NCBI RefSeq assembly: GCF_019457595.1
Contig: NZ_CP080419.1
Location: 1,550,001-1,614,000, forward strand
DNA: 64,000 nt
Reading direction: 5' to 3'
DNA from: Shewanella psychrotolerans
GTDB taxonomy: Bacteria; Pseudomonadota; Gammaproteobacteria; Enterobacterales; Shewanellaceae
Of this stretch, positions 25,967 to 34,130 are shown in pieces. The position numbers and the translations under genes are program-made. The notes below the pieces were generated by a model. The model had not been told where the DNA came from. It did not search any database and worked only from the letters and a program-made list of their open reading frames with translations. Numbering within the stretch: position 1 is the first letter of the stretch; each line of letters opens with the position of its first letter.

Positions 25967-28084
25967 ATGCCAGTAGTTATTAAGCGGGATGGTTACCGCA
26001 CGCCTTTTGACGAAACAAGGATTAGGGATGCGGTCATAGCGGCTGCTCACTCAGCAGGTATTGAAGATGTTGCCTATGCGACGCAAGTCGCGACTCAAGT
26101 GACCGAAAAGATGGCAGATGTTGCAGAGGTCGATATTCATGATCTGCAAGATGCCGTCGAAAATCAATTAATGGAAGGGCCCTATAAGTCACTTGCACGG
26201 GTTTATATTGAGTATCGCCATGATCGCGATGTTCACCGTGAAGTCAGTAGCCGTCTCAATCAGGATATTCGTGGCCTGGTAGAGCAGAGCAATGCTGCAC
26301 TGTTAAATGAAAATGCTAATAAAGATTCAAAGGTGATCCCAACTCAGCGGGATCTGCTTGCTGGCATTGTGGCAAAACATTATGCCACTCGCCATATCTT
26401 GCCTAAAGATGTGGTGTCTGCCCATGAGGCGGGTGAGATCCATTATCACGATCTTGATTACGCGCCATTTTTTCCTATGTTTAACTGCATGCTAATTGAC
26501 TTGGCAGGTATGCTTACCCATGGATTTAAGATGGGTAATGCTGAAATTGAGACACCCAAATCGATTTCTACTGCGACGGCGGTAACGGCACAGATAATCG
26601 CTCAAGTGGCGAGTCATATCTATGGTGGCACCACGATTAATCGTATCGATGAGGTGTTGGCACCATTTGTGGCAAAAAGTTATGACAAACATTATCAAGT
26701 AGCGCTCAAGTGGGGTATTACAGATGCTAAAGCATTTGCGACCCAGCAAACCGAGAAAGAGTGTCATGATGCATTTCAATCGTTAGAGTATGAAGTAAAT
26801 ACCCTGCATACCGCGAATGGTCAAACACCGTTTGTGACCTTTGGATTTGGTCTAGGTACTTCATGGGAATCGCGTCTTATTCAAGGCTCTATGTTGAAAG
26901 TTCGTATGGCGGGCTTGGGTAAAAACCGCAAGACAGCGGTATTTCCCAAGCTGGTATTTGCCATTCGTGATGGCATTAATCATAAGGGCGGTGACTGTAA
27001 CTACGATATTAAGCAGATGGCCCTGAAATGCGCGACCATGCGCATGTATCCAGATATTTTAAATTATGAACAGGTTGAAAAGGTCACTGGCTCATTTAAG
27101 ACGCCGATGGGCTGCCGTAGCTTTCTTGGTACCTACGAGGAGGATGGTGAGTTAGTCCATGAGGGACGCAACAATTTAGGCGTGGTTAGTCTCAACTTAC
27201 CACGAGTTGCGTTAGAAGCCGATGGAGATGAAGCTCGTTTCTTCGCGATTTTGGATCAGCGTTTAGTTACCGCGCGTCGCGCATTAGATACTCGTATTGA
27301 GCGTCTAGAAGGGGTTAAAGCTCGTGTTGCGCCGATCCTTTATATGGAAGGCGCTTGTGGCATACGTTTACGCGCCGATGATGATATTAGCGAAATTTTC
27401 AAAAATGGCCGAGCGTCAATTTCGTTAGGCTATATCGGTTTACATGAAACGGTGAATGCACTTTATGGCAACGAAACTCACCTATTTGATAGCGAGCAAT
27501 TACGTGATAAGGCCCTTGCTATCATCGAGCATCTAAAAGAAGCAACTGTGCGTTGGCGTGAAGAGACAGGTTACGCCTTTAGTTTGTACAGTACGCCAAG
27601 TGAGAACCTTTGTAGCCGTTTTTGTAAGCTAGATACCAAAGCGTTTGGCGTGATCTCAGGTGTGACTGATCGTGGTTATTACACCAATAGTTTCCACCTC
27701 GATGTCGAGAAAAAGGTTAACCCGTACGATAAGCTTGACTTTGAGATGCCATACCCAGCGCTGACTAATGGTGGATTTATCTGCTACGGCGAGTATCCCA
27801 ATATGCAGCATAATATCGAAGCGCTTGAAAACGTATGGGATTATAGCTACAGCAGGGTACCTTATTATGGTACTAACACGCCAATTGATGAATGCTATGA
27901 CTGTGGTTTTACTGGCGAGTTTAGCTGTACGAGTAAAGGGTTTACGTGTCCTAAATGTGGCAACCATGAACCAAGCAGAGTGTCGGTGACACGCCGTGTA
28001 TGTGGCTATTTAGGCAGTCCTGATGCGAGACCATTTAATTATGGTAAGCAGGAAGAAGTGAAGCGTCGCATAAAACATTTATAG
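25967..28084 (+). CDS. nrdD: anaerobic ribonucleoside-triphosphate reductase
   Basis: A 705-residue class III ribonucleotide reductase that makes dNTPs from NTPs without oxygen. The N-terminal ATP cone is seen in VIKRDGYRTPFDETRIRDAV. The central barrel includes HYHDLDYAPFFPMFNCML-like and NLGVVSLNLPRVAL segments. The C-terminus carries the zinc site (CYDCG and CPKCG, about 642-665) and the glycyl-radical loop RVCGYLG near 675-681. It needs NrdG to create the radical. The ATG at 25967 has GAGGAG upstream. Control sites for Fnr and NrdR precede it. The 86 bases to nrdG contain a terminator-like hairpin. Confidence 0.97.
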   Translation: MPVVIKRDGYRTPFDETRIRDAVIAAAHSAGIEDVAYATQVATQVTEKMADVAEVDIHDLQDAVENQLMEGPYKSLARVYIEYRHDRDVHREVSSRLNQDIRGLVEQSNAALLNENANKDSKVIPTQRDLLAGIVAKHYATRHILPKDVVSAHEAGEIHYHDLDYAPFFPMFNCMLIDLAGMLTHGFKMGNAEIETPKSISTATAVTAQIIAQVASHIYGGTTINRIDEVLAPFVAKSYDKHYQVALKWGITDAKAFATQQTEKECHDAFQSLEYEVNTLHTANGQTPFVTFGFGLGTSWESRLIQGSMLKVRMAGLGKNRKTAVFPKLVFAIRDGINHKGGDCNYDIKQMALKCATMRMYPDILNYEQVEKVTGSFKTPMGCRSFLGTYEEDGELVHEGRNNLGVVSLNLPRVALEADGDEARFFAILDQRLVTARRALDTRIERLEGVKARVAPILYMEGACGIRLRADDDISEIFKNGRASISLGYIGLHETVNALYGNETHLFDSEQLRDKALAIIEHLKEATVRWREETGYAFSLYSTPSENLCSRFCKLDTKAFGVISGVTDRGYYTNSFHLDVEKKVNPYDKLDFEMPYPALTNGGFICYGEYPNMQHNIEALENVWDYSYSRVPYYGTNTPIDECYDCGFTGEFSCTSKGFTCPKCGNHEPSRVSVTRRVCGYLGSPDARPFNYGKQEEVKRRIKHL

Positions 28085-28120
28085 TTCTTGTATGGCATTT
28101 ACAGCGATTGTTTGTACGGT

Positions 28121-28148
28121 AAAAAGACGTCTTAATTGGCGTCTTTTT
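28121..28148 (+). terminator. terminator-like hairpin between nrdD and nrdG
   Basis: AAAAAGACG, loop of ten bases, CGTCTTTTT. It probably lowers the transcript level of nrdG relative to nrdD rather than separating the operon fully, because no other strong promoter is obvious before nrdG. Confidence 0.6.
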
Positions 28149-28169
28149 GCCTGATAAAGGTTTCAATTA

Positions 28170-28637
28170 ATGAATTATCACCAATATTTTCCTATCGATG
28201 TTGTTAATGGTCCAGGCACGCGCGCAAGCTTATTTGTGTCGGGATGTGAGCATCAATGTCGTGGTTGCTATAACCAATCGACATGGAACCCTTGCTCTGG
28301 GCATCTATTTGACGATGTTATGGTTGAACAGATTTTAACTGATTTAAAAGATAGCCGTATTCATCGTCGGGGTTTGTCGCTTAGTGGCGGAGATCCACTT
28401 TATCCGCAAAATGTGGAGGCTATTTTAGCCTTAGTTAAACGTGTAAAAGCTGAATGCCCAACCAAAGATATCTGGCTTTGGACTGGCTATACGCTTGATG
28501 AGTTAAATGATGCGCAGCGTGAAGTGCTTAATTATATTGATGTGTTGGTTGATGGCAAATTTGAGCAGTCCCTTGCCGATCCTAGCCTGATATTTCGTGG
28601 TAGTAGTAATCAGGTGATCCATCATTTCTCTCAATAG
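28170..28637 (+). CDS. nrdG: anaerobic ribonucleotide reductase-activating protein
   Basis: A 155-residue radical-SAM activase that uses a [4Fe-4S] cluster and SAM to install the glycyl radical on NrdD. The cluster cysteines are C26-x3-C30-x2-C33 in SGCEHQCRGCYNQSTW; the SAM-contact GGDP motif is seen in LSGGDPLYPQN. Length matches the E. coli protein (154). It starts 22 bases after the inter-gene hairpin and is the second gene of the nrdDG unit. Confidence 0.96.
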   Translation: MNYHQYFPIDVVNGPGTRASLFVSGCEHQCRGCYNQSTWNPCSGHLFDDVMVEQILTDLKDSRIHRRGLSLSGGDPLYPQNVEAILALVKRVKAECPTKDIWLWTGYTLDELNDAQREVLNYIDVLVDGKFEQSLADPSLIFRGSSNQVIHHFSQ

Positions 28638-28646
28638 TGGTATAAT
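28637..28646 (+). promoter_or_regulatory. extended -10 promoter for yibL
   Basis: GTGG-TATAAT (TATAAT at 28641-28646) follows the nrdG stop directly, giving a transcript start about 70 bases before yibL. Confidence 0.5.
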
Positions 28647-28723
28647 CCCTAGCAGACAAGCGGGGAGCGTCAATTTTGATGCTTGGTTAACCCGATATTA
28701 TGGTTATTTTTTAAGGCAAGTTA

Positions 28724-29080
28724 ATGAATTTAAAGCAAGAGTTGCAGCAACTTAATGATCGCTTAGATAAGTGTCGTCGTAAACTAGATGCGGCAGAGAA
28801 GCGCGGTGATCAAGCGGTTATTTTACAGTTTAAGCAAGAGATTAATGCTGTAACTAAACAGATTTCCAGTGTAAGAAATCAACAAACACGATTACTTAAT
28901 CAAAAAGGTACTGATGTAAAATCGCTGCCGTTTAGTCGTGAATTAACTAAAGCTGAACAAGCCGATATGGGTAAGCTTAAAAAATCAGTGCGCGGGCTAG
29001 TGGTGGTACACCCAATGACCGCTTTAGGTCGTGAAATGGGACTGACTAAAGTCACAGGCTTTGCCCTTAAGCCATTCTAA
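28724..29080 (+). CDS. yibL: YibL-family ribosome-associated protein
   Basis: A 118-residue basic protein. The N-terminal 60 residues form a coiled coil rich in Leu/Gln/Lys. The C-terminal half, LTKAEQADMGKLKKSVRGLV and VVHPMTALGREMGLTKVTGF, is nearly identical to E. coli YibL, which associates with ribosomal particles; its detailed role is not settled. The start has AAGGCAAGTTA upstream and a good promoter nearby. It appears monocistronic; a small hairpin lies at 29110-29128. Confidence 0.92.
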   Translation: MNLKQELQQLNDRLDKCRRKLDAAEKRGDQAVILQFKQEINAVTKQISSVRNQQTRLLNQKGTDVKSLPFSRELTKAEQADMGKLKKSVRGLVVVHPMTALGREMGLTKVTGFALKPF

Positions 29081-29109
29081 ACCGTCGTTAATGTTTATTA
29101 AGAGTGCGT

Positions 29110-29128
29110 GAGCGATGTCATATCGCTC
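29110..29128 (+). other. hairpin downstream of yibL
   Basis: GAGCGAT, loop GTCAT, ATCGCTC. No T-run follows, so it is a weak terminator candidate. The rest of the 243 bases to ribA shows no recognisable riboswitch. Confidence 0.35.
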
Positions 29129-29323
29129 AATAGTGACACAGCGTATCCTTATAAACCATTTTTGAGCTTACTCGGTGAAGCAATAACCGATTCAATTAGT
29201 CGGCTATTTCACTATCAGCTAAAAACACATAGAATGCTCGCTCTGAGAATTAAAGTCGCTTTCCTGCTTTAGATTTTATTTATCGTTGACGTTTAAAGCT
29301 GAGCACGTAGTAAAGGTTATTTC

Positions 29324-29947
29324 ATGTCGATTAAGTATGTCGCTACTTCAAAATTACCTACGCCATGGGGTGTTTTCGCAATGCACGGTTTTGAAGACAC
29401 TGACACAGGCAAAGAACATGTCGCACTGACATTTGGTGAGTTAGACTCCAATACACCTATTCTTGGGCGTATTCATTCAGAGTGCCTAACGGGTGATGCA
29501 CTGTTTAGTTTGCGCTGTGACTGTGGTTTTCAGCTGCAAACCGCGATGCAAAATATTGCTGAATTGGGTCAAGGTTTTATCTTATATCTTCGTCAAGAAG
29601 GACGCGGCATAGGCTTGTTAAATAAGATCCGTGCCTACGAGCTGCAAGATCAAGGAGCTAATACCGTCGAAGCTAACGAGCGTTTAGGTTTTGATGCTGA
29701 TATGCGTAAATACGATATGATCAAGCCGATGATGGACAAAATTGGTGTTCATCAGGTTAAGTTGATGACTAACAATCCTCGTAAGGTCAAAGCAATGAAA
29801 GAGCTGGGGATTGAAGTGATTGAACGAGTACCATTACAAGTCGGTAAGAATCGTTATAACGAAGATTATTTAAAAACCAAGTCGACCGAACTTGGTCATA
29901 TGATGTCCGAATATCATTTTACTGAAGATAAAGGTAGCAACTCTTAA
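29324..29947 (+). CDS. ribA: GTP cyclohydrolase II
   Basis: A 207-residue enzyme that converts GTP to the first riboflavin intermediate with release of formate and pyrophosphate. Zinc ligands are C54, C65 and C67 in [20 protein letters not shown]; further landmarks are [29 protein letters not shown] and LMTNNPRKV. It is a stand-alone RibA without a RibB domain, close in length to the E. coli protein (196). It lies alone on the plus strand, convergent with the VF530 gene. Confidence 0.96.
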   Translation: MSIKYVATSKLPTPWGVFAMHGFEDTDTGKEHVALTFGELDSNTPILGRIHSECLTGDALFSLRCDCGFQLQTAMQNIAELGQGFILYLRQEGRGIGLLNKIRAYELQDQGANTVEANERLGFDADMRKYDMIKPMMDKIGVHQVKLMTNNPRKVKAMKELGIEVIERVPLQVGKNRYNEDYLKTKSTELGHMMSEYHFTEDKGSNS

Positions 29948-30131
29948 TCCCTCGACTTAACTTGTGGCGGCTAGCTTTTAGCTAAGCGAGTCGCTATCGT
30001 TTTTAGCTTCTAATTCCTCTGTCAATTAAAGTGTCTTCTCCTATATGCTGATACGCATATTTCTATCAGTTGCCTGCACACTCTCTGGCGTCATTATCTG
30101 TATGGCTTTAAGAGGCTAACCTTGATTAGTT

Positions 30132-30458
30132 TTACTCGTTCTTGCCCCAAATATTGGCATTGACTGAACTTGAATGCTTATCTTCGCTAGTGCTGGATGA
30201 TGTTGAGACCGGACGGTCCTGCTGCGGCTTTAGCTTTGGCAATGGTAATTTGTTCATCTTTAAATACAGGTATTCAACTTTCTCTCGTGCCCAAGGGGTT
30301 TTACGTAAAAACTTGAGGCTAGATTTGATGCTTGGATCATGATTAAAGCAGCGAATATCGATACGCTGACCTAGTTCTTCCCAACCATAATGGTCGACCA
30401 AGTCGTTGAGTAAGTTTTCTAACTTTATTCCGTGGAGTGGGTTGTTCGCTTGTGTCAT
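30132..30458 (-). CDS. VF530-family (DUF2132) putative DNA-binding protein
   Basis: A 108-residue protein. The first 75 residues match the VF530/DUF2132 fold: [40 protein letters not shown] and [12 protein letters not shown]. The remaining tail is Ser/Lys-rich and probably disordered. DNA binding is suggested for the family but its function is unknown. It is separated from the S8 peptidase gene by a strong terminator. Confidence 0.85.
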   Translation of the reverse strand: MTQANNPLHGIKLENLLNDLVDHYGWEELGQRIDIRCFNHDPSIKSSLKFLRKTPWAREKVEYLYLKMNKLPLPKLKPQQDRPVSTSSSTSEDKHSSSVNANIWGKNE

Positions 30459-30521
30459 GTCGATCTGTTTATCACTGAAAATTTTGCCAATTATACCAGT
30501 TTATCTGAGGTGGATCAGATA

Positions 30522-30550
30522 AAAAAGAGAGCCATATAGGCTCTCTTTTA
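30522..30550 (-). terminator. terminator after the S8 peptidase gene
   Basis: AAAGAGAGCC, loop ATATA, GGCTCTCTTT; symmetric A and T runs make it usable on either strand, but it follows the minus-strand peptidase gene. Confidence 0.85.
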
Positions 30551-30561
30551 GGTTGGAGTGA

Positions 30562-32991
30562 TTATTGGAAGCTTATCTGCCAAGCATCTATGCTACCAGT
30601 GTCACGACGGGCGCTGTCTACGGCTTTTAGATTCCAAGTGCCGGCTGAATCAACGCCTGACATATCTACCGTGTAGGTCTTGACTATATTGTCAGCACTT
30701 CCGCCAGTGTTATCATGCAAAATCGCGACTTGTCCAGAAGGGCTATGTAACTCCACTTGAAGATCGCCAATATAGGTATGAGTGATATTGACTGTCACAC
30801 TAACCATTCCTGAATCTCCAGTTCGAACAACGCTTATTGGGCTTTTAATACCCGTTGCGTTGTTGTCTGGGATGGCATAAGTCGTGTTATTGGTATAACT
30901 AGCAGCTCCACCGCCACCAGTGTTACCGCCACTGCTTTGCTCTGTGAAGCTAGCCGTTAGGTTGACGCCACTGAATGCGCTATAACCTTGTACCATCACA
31001 TAGTAAGTGCCCGCCTGCGCTGTACTGATAGGGCATGACTCGCTGTTACCACTTTTCCATGGACGACAATCATATCTGCTACTGGTTGGTGCTGCGCCAT
31101 ACTGTACATACAGATCGGCATCACCAGTACCACCGCTCATGGCGAAGTTTAGATCGCTAGCACCAGCAGGAACATCGATAGAGAAGTGCAGTTGATCATC
31201 TTTAGCGCCAGTTAAGTTTGTTTTCGCAACACCATTCACTAATACATTGTCACCGCCTGTTCCTCCACCTGTTCCAGGATCGGTTGGTCCATCACAAGAT
31301 TCATCAAGGTAGGCTTTGGCTGCAACCGCATTGATAAGACCGTAACCAGTTTTGTCATCACGACCTGCGGTTTCTAGATCTTCAGCTGTCGCCGTCAATG
31401 CAGTGCGGACCTGAGCGGCGCTACATTCTGGGTGGAAGCTCCATACTAAGGTTGCCACACCCGATACATGTGGCGTAGCCATTGAAGTACCATTGTAGTA
31501 TTCGTAATCTTCATTATCAGTGTTCGCCACAGTAACCGATGTGCCAATATGAGCTCTTAGTGCTTGCCCAGTTGCGCGGTCAACCGATACCGATACCATC
31601 GGTGCCTCATTGTTGGTGTCCACTAGGAAAGGATTTTGAAGCCCAGGAAGGGTAGCATTACTGAATACGATGGCCGCTTGAGCACCTGCATTGTTACAGG
31701 CTTTAACGGCATCAATTTCTGGATAGCTTGTGCCTTGGTTACCGACACGCTCAACCAGACACACTTTACCCGTCATATTACCGCAATTAAAAGTACTGCC
31801 AGAAACCGAACATTCGGCCAATTCAGCCGTAACAGAGCCGACTATCGGAGTCCCCACATAGTTACCTGAAGATTGAACGTAGCGATTGTGTGGCACGACG
31901 CCACTGGCAAAATATGATTGACCGCCTGCGATGATATTGGCTAAACGACCTTCACCACGAGTCACAGTTGAAAGAATCGCTTCACCAGGACCAGAGATCT
32001 CAACTTGGTTGGTATACTGAGAAAATGCCGCGTGATCTTTGTTGTTATCGACAGCTGCAACCGACATTACCGCATCGTAAGATGCTGGATAACTGTGGGT
32101 ATTATTGCCATCATTACCCGCAGCAGCAATTAATAACACGCCATTGTTAGCATGTGCGGCTAACGCGTTACGTTCAGTGGTACTAGAACTTGCGCCACCT
32201 AGACTCATAGTGACAACATTCGCGCCATTATTGACACAGGTATCTACCGCCGACACTAAAGATGATGAATAGCCCCATCCATCGGCATTGAATACTTTAA
32301 TCACGTGGATGTTGGCATTTTGGTTTGGCATAACACCAACGACACCATCATTGTTGGCGATAGCAGCGATGGTTCCAGCGACGTGAGTACCGTGAGCATT
32401 ACCTGCACCTGGTTCATACCAGTTAGCGGTACCAGAATTATTGGTACCAGTGACATTATTTCCACTGAGATCGCTATGACTGCGGTCATAACCAGAGTCA
32501 ATAATACAAATTGTACGGTTACCAGCTTGGCTATCACTCAAGCTAGTTGCACCGACGTAAGTTTGTCCCCAAGGTGTGGTTTCACTTAATAGGCGACGCG
32601 GCATATCTTCTTCAACATAGTCAACGTCGGCACGCAGTTTTAATGCTTTTATCGCTTTAGAATCAAGCTGTGCAGAATAAGCGTTGCTGCGGCCAATACG
32701 CTTCATCTGCTTTGCTGCAACGCTATTTAGTGCACGGTGATGAGAAAAAACTTCATTTGCACGGGGTTGATAATCAGCAGTTTCAATTGCATTTGAGCTA
32801 AGCGCGGCGCTAGCCTGTGCGTTTTTAAATTTAACAATATAGCGTTTTGGCAGTGGTGAAGCGTGAGCTAATCGAGCCGACTCTGCTTGCAGTTGAAGTC
32901 CTTTAGAAGGTGCAGCGTTAACGTTAGCCGCAATAGCCAAAGCTAATGCAGATAAAGACATAGCGACCGCAGTTGTTTTTTTAACTGTCAT
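30562..32991 (-). CDS. secreted subtilisin-like serine peptidase (S8) with PPC and P domains
   Basis: An 809-residue secreted protease. Signal peptide at residues 1-26 (ALALAIAANVNA); an inhibitor I9 propeptide at about 48-130 with RYIVKFK; then the S8 catalytic domain with D165 (IIDSGYD), H200 (HGTHVAG) and the serine near 503 (NGTSMATPHVSG). A protease-associated (PA) domain is inserted between the histidine and serine blocks. After a Gly/Thr-rich linker at about 570 comes a PPC domain (ADLYVQYG, YYVMVQGYSAFSG) and finally a proprotein-convertase P domain (HTYIGDLQVELHSPSG). Such enzymes degrade extracellular protein. It is monocistronic, with a 490-base AT-rich upstream region. Confidence 0.95.
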   Translation of the reverse strand: MTVKKTTAVAMSLSALALAIAANVNAAPSKGLQLQAESARLAHASPLPKRYIVKFKNAQASAALSSNAIETADYQPRANEVFSHHRALNSVAAKQMKRIGRSNAYSAQLDSKAIKALKLRADVDYVEEDMPRRLLSETTPWGQTYVGATSLSDSQAGNRTICIIDSGYDRSHSDLSGNNVTGTNNSGTANWYEPGAGNAHGTHVAGTIAAIANNDGVVGVMPNQNANIHVIKVFNADGWGYSSSLVSAVDTCVNNGANVVTMSLGGASSSTTERNALAAHANNGVLLIAAAGNDGNNTHSYPASYDAVMSVAAVDNNKDHAAFSQYTNQVEISGPGEAILSTVTRGEGRLANIIAGGQSYFASGVVPHNRYVQSSGNYVGTPIVGSVTAELAECSVSGSTFNCGNMTGKVCLVERVGNQGTSYPEIDAVKACNNAGAQAAIVFSNATLPGLQNPFLVDTNNEAPMVSVSVDRATGQALRAHIGTSVTVANTDNEDYEYYNGTSMATPHVSGVATLVWSFHPECSAAQVRTALTATAEDLETAGRDDKTGYGLINAVAAKAYLDESCDGPTDPGTGGGTGGDNVLVNGVAKTNLTGAKDDQLHFSIDVPAGASDLNFAMSGGTGDADLYVQYGAAPTSSRYDCRPWKSGNSESCPISTAQAGTYYVMVQGYSAFSGVNLTASFTEQSSGGNTGGGGAASYTNNTTYAIPDNNATGIKSPISVVRTGDSGMVSVTVNITHTYIGDLQVELHSPSGQVAILHDNTGGSADNIVKTYTVDMSGVDSAGTWNLKAVDSARRDTGSIDAWQISFQ

Positions 32992-33482
32992 TTTTAGTCT
33001 TCCATTTCAAATTTAGAATTAATAATTATTATTAGAGTGTTTTGCAGCGTTACCGCCGTAAAACATGTTACTCGACAGTGAATCTATCTTTTGGTGATGC
33101 ATTTGTAAATATGTTGTTAAGTGTTGATTTGTTGTCTATCTATCAAGTAGATAGAAATGTATTTATGCAAAAAATACGATATTTGTAGCGTGATTTTAGG
33201 GGGTAAATAGTGAAAATTTGAATATTTACTCGATTTTTGTGATTGTTTATTTTTCTGGTTGTGAAGGGGTAGATACTGAAGAGGGCAGATTATTGAAGTA
33301 TTATCTATCTGTTATTTAAAGTTAATTTAATATTTATTTTAAGAATAACTTATTCTCATAAGTTATATCTGGTTTGGGTTAATCGTTTTATTCAAATGTA
33401 ACAGGCTGATCAGGTTAAATTTAAGATATAAAAAAAGCACCTTATGGTGCTTTTTAGCAAGGTAATATCTATATCATCAGGA
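32992..33482. other. AT-rich intergenic region, 491 bases
   Basis: It contains the promoter region of the S8 peptidase gene, a 7-bp inverted repeat (TCTATCT / AGATAGA, 33135-33155) and the terminator of the rhodanese operon at 33430-33455. I see no coding sequence with a plausible start. Confidence 0.6.
33430..33455 (-). terminator. terminator of the RND-YgaP operon
   Basis: AAAAAGCACC, loop TTAT, GGTGCTTTTT, lying 28 bases beyond the rhodanese stop on the minus strand. Confidence 0.85.
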
Positions 33483-33872
33483 TTATTTTTGTCCGGCAAG
33501 TTGTTCGTAACCACCACCATTATGGATGTTACTGTAGCCGAGCTCTATTAAACTCGATTGTGCAATACTGCTGCGGCGTCCACTTCGACAATAAACTACA
33601 ACAGGCTGATCTTTAGCTATTTTTCGTTTAGTAAACTCTGTAGAGATACTCTCATATGGAATATTTACCGCATTATCTAAATGCCCTTGATGGAACTCTT
33701 CTGGAGTACGAACATCAATGATGAGCGCGCCATTGTTGATCATCTTCCATGCTGTAGTTTGAGCATCAGTTTCTGCCGCTACACTTGGTGCAGAGAGGCT
33801 TACAACGGCTAAAAATAACAGTGCAATAAGCGTGTTAAATTGTTTTACCAGTGTATATGTGGATTTTTCCAC
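33483..33872 (-). CDS. exported rhodanese-domain sulfurtransferase
   Basis: A 129-residue protein with an N-terminal hydrophobic segment (NTLIALLFLAVVSLSAPSVAA, residues 13-33) that looks like a signal peptide, followed by one rhodanese domain. LIIDVRTPEEFHQGHLDNAV is the opening motif, and the active-site loop is C95-RSGRR. The GTG at 33872 is chosen because AAGGAG (33883-33878) lies five bases upstream; a longer frame overlaps the preceding gene without a ribosome-binding site. It probably handles persulfide sulfur in the periplasm. Together with the preceding DUF2892 gene it corresponds to a split version of E. coli YgaP. Confidence 0.88.
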   Translation of the reverse strand: MEKSTYTLVKQFNTLIALLFLAVVSLSAPSVAAETDAQTTAWKMINNGALIIDVRTPEEFHQGHLDNAVNIPYESISTEFTKRKIAKDQPVVVYCRSGRRSSIAQSSLIELGYSNIHNGGGYEQLAGQK

Positions 33873-33885
33873 GTGAACTCCTTGT

Positions 33886-34107
33886 TTAACTTTGTTGTTT
33901 GGCACGCTCTATCTCAGCTTCGCTCTTAATACCAAGTTTTTTCATTATCATGGCTGCAGGGCAGAAGCCAGTAAAAGCGCTTTGAAATAGATTAGCGCCA
34001 ACAAAGACAGTAAGCCAGACAAAATTATGATGTACTAATGCAGTGAGTACTAAAGACAGTAACACCATAAAGCCAGCAAAAGCGAAAATACTACGTTCGA
34101 TAGACAT
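33886..34107 (-). CDS. YgaP-type DUF2892 inner-membrane protein
   Basis: A 73-residue protein of the DUF2892 family: IERSIFAFAGFMVLLSLVLT and VWLTVFVGANLFQSAFTGFC form two membrane helices, ending with CPAAMIMKKLGI. In E. coli YgaP this unit is fused to a rhodanese domain; here the rhodanese is the next gene, 13 bases downstream. AAGGAG precedes the ATG. It follows the RND permease by 23 bases in the same operon. Confidence 0.85.
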   Translation of the reverse strand: MSIERSIFAFAGFMVLLSLVLTALVHHNFVWLTVFVGANLFQSAFTGFCPAAMIMKKLGIKSEAEIERAKQQS

Positions 34108-34130
34108 GATTAACTCCTTAAATGGACTGC

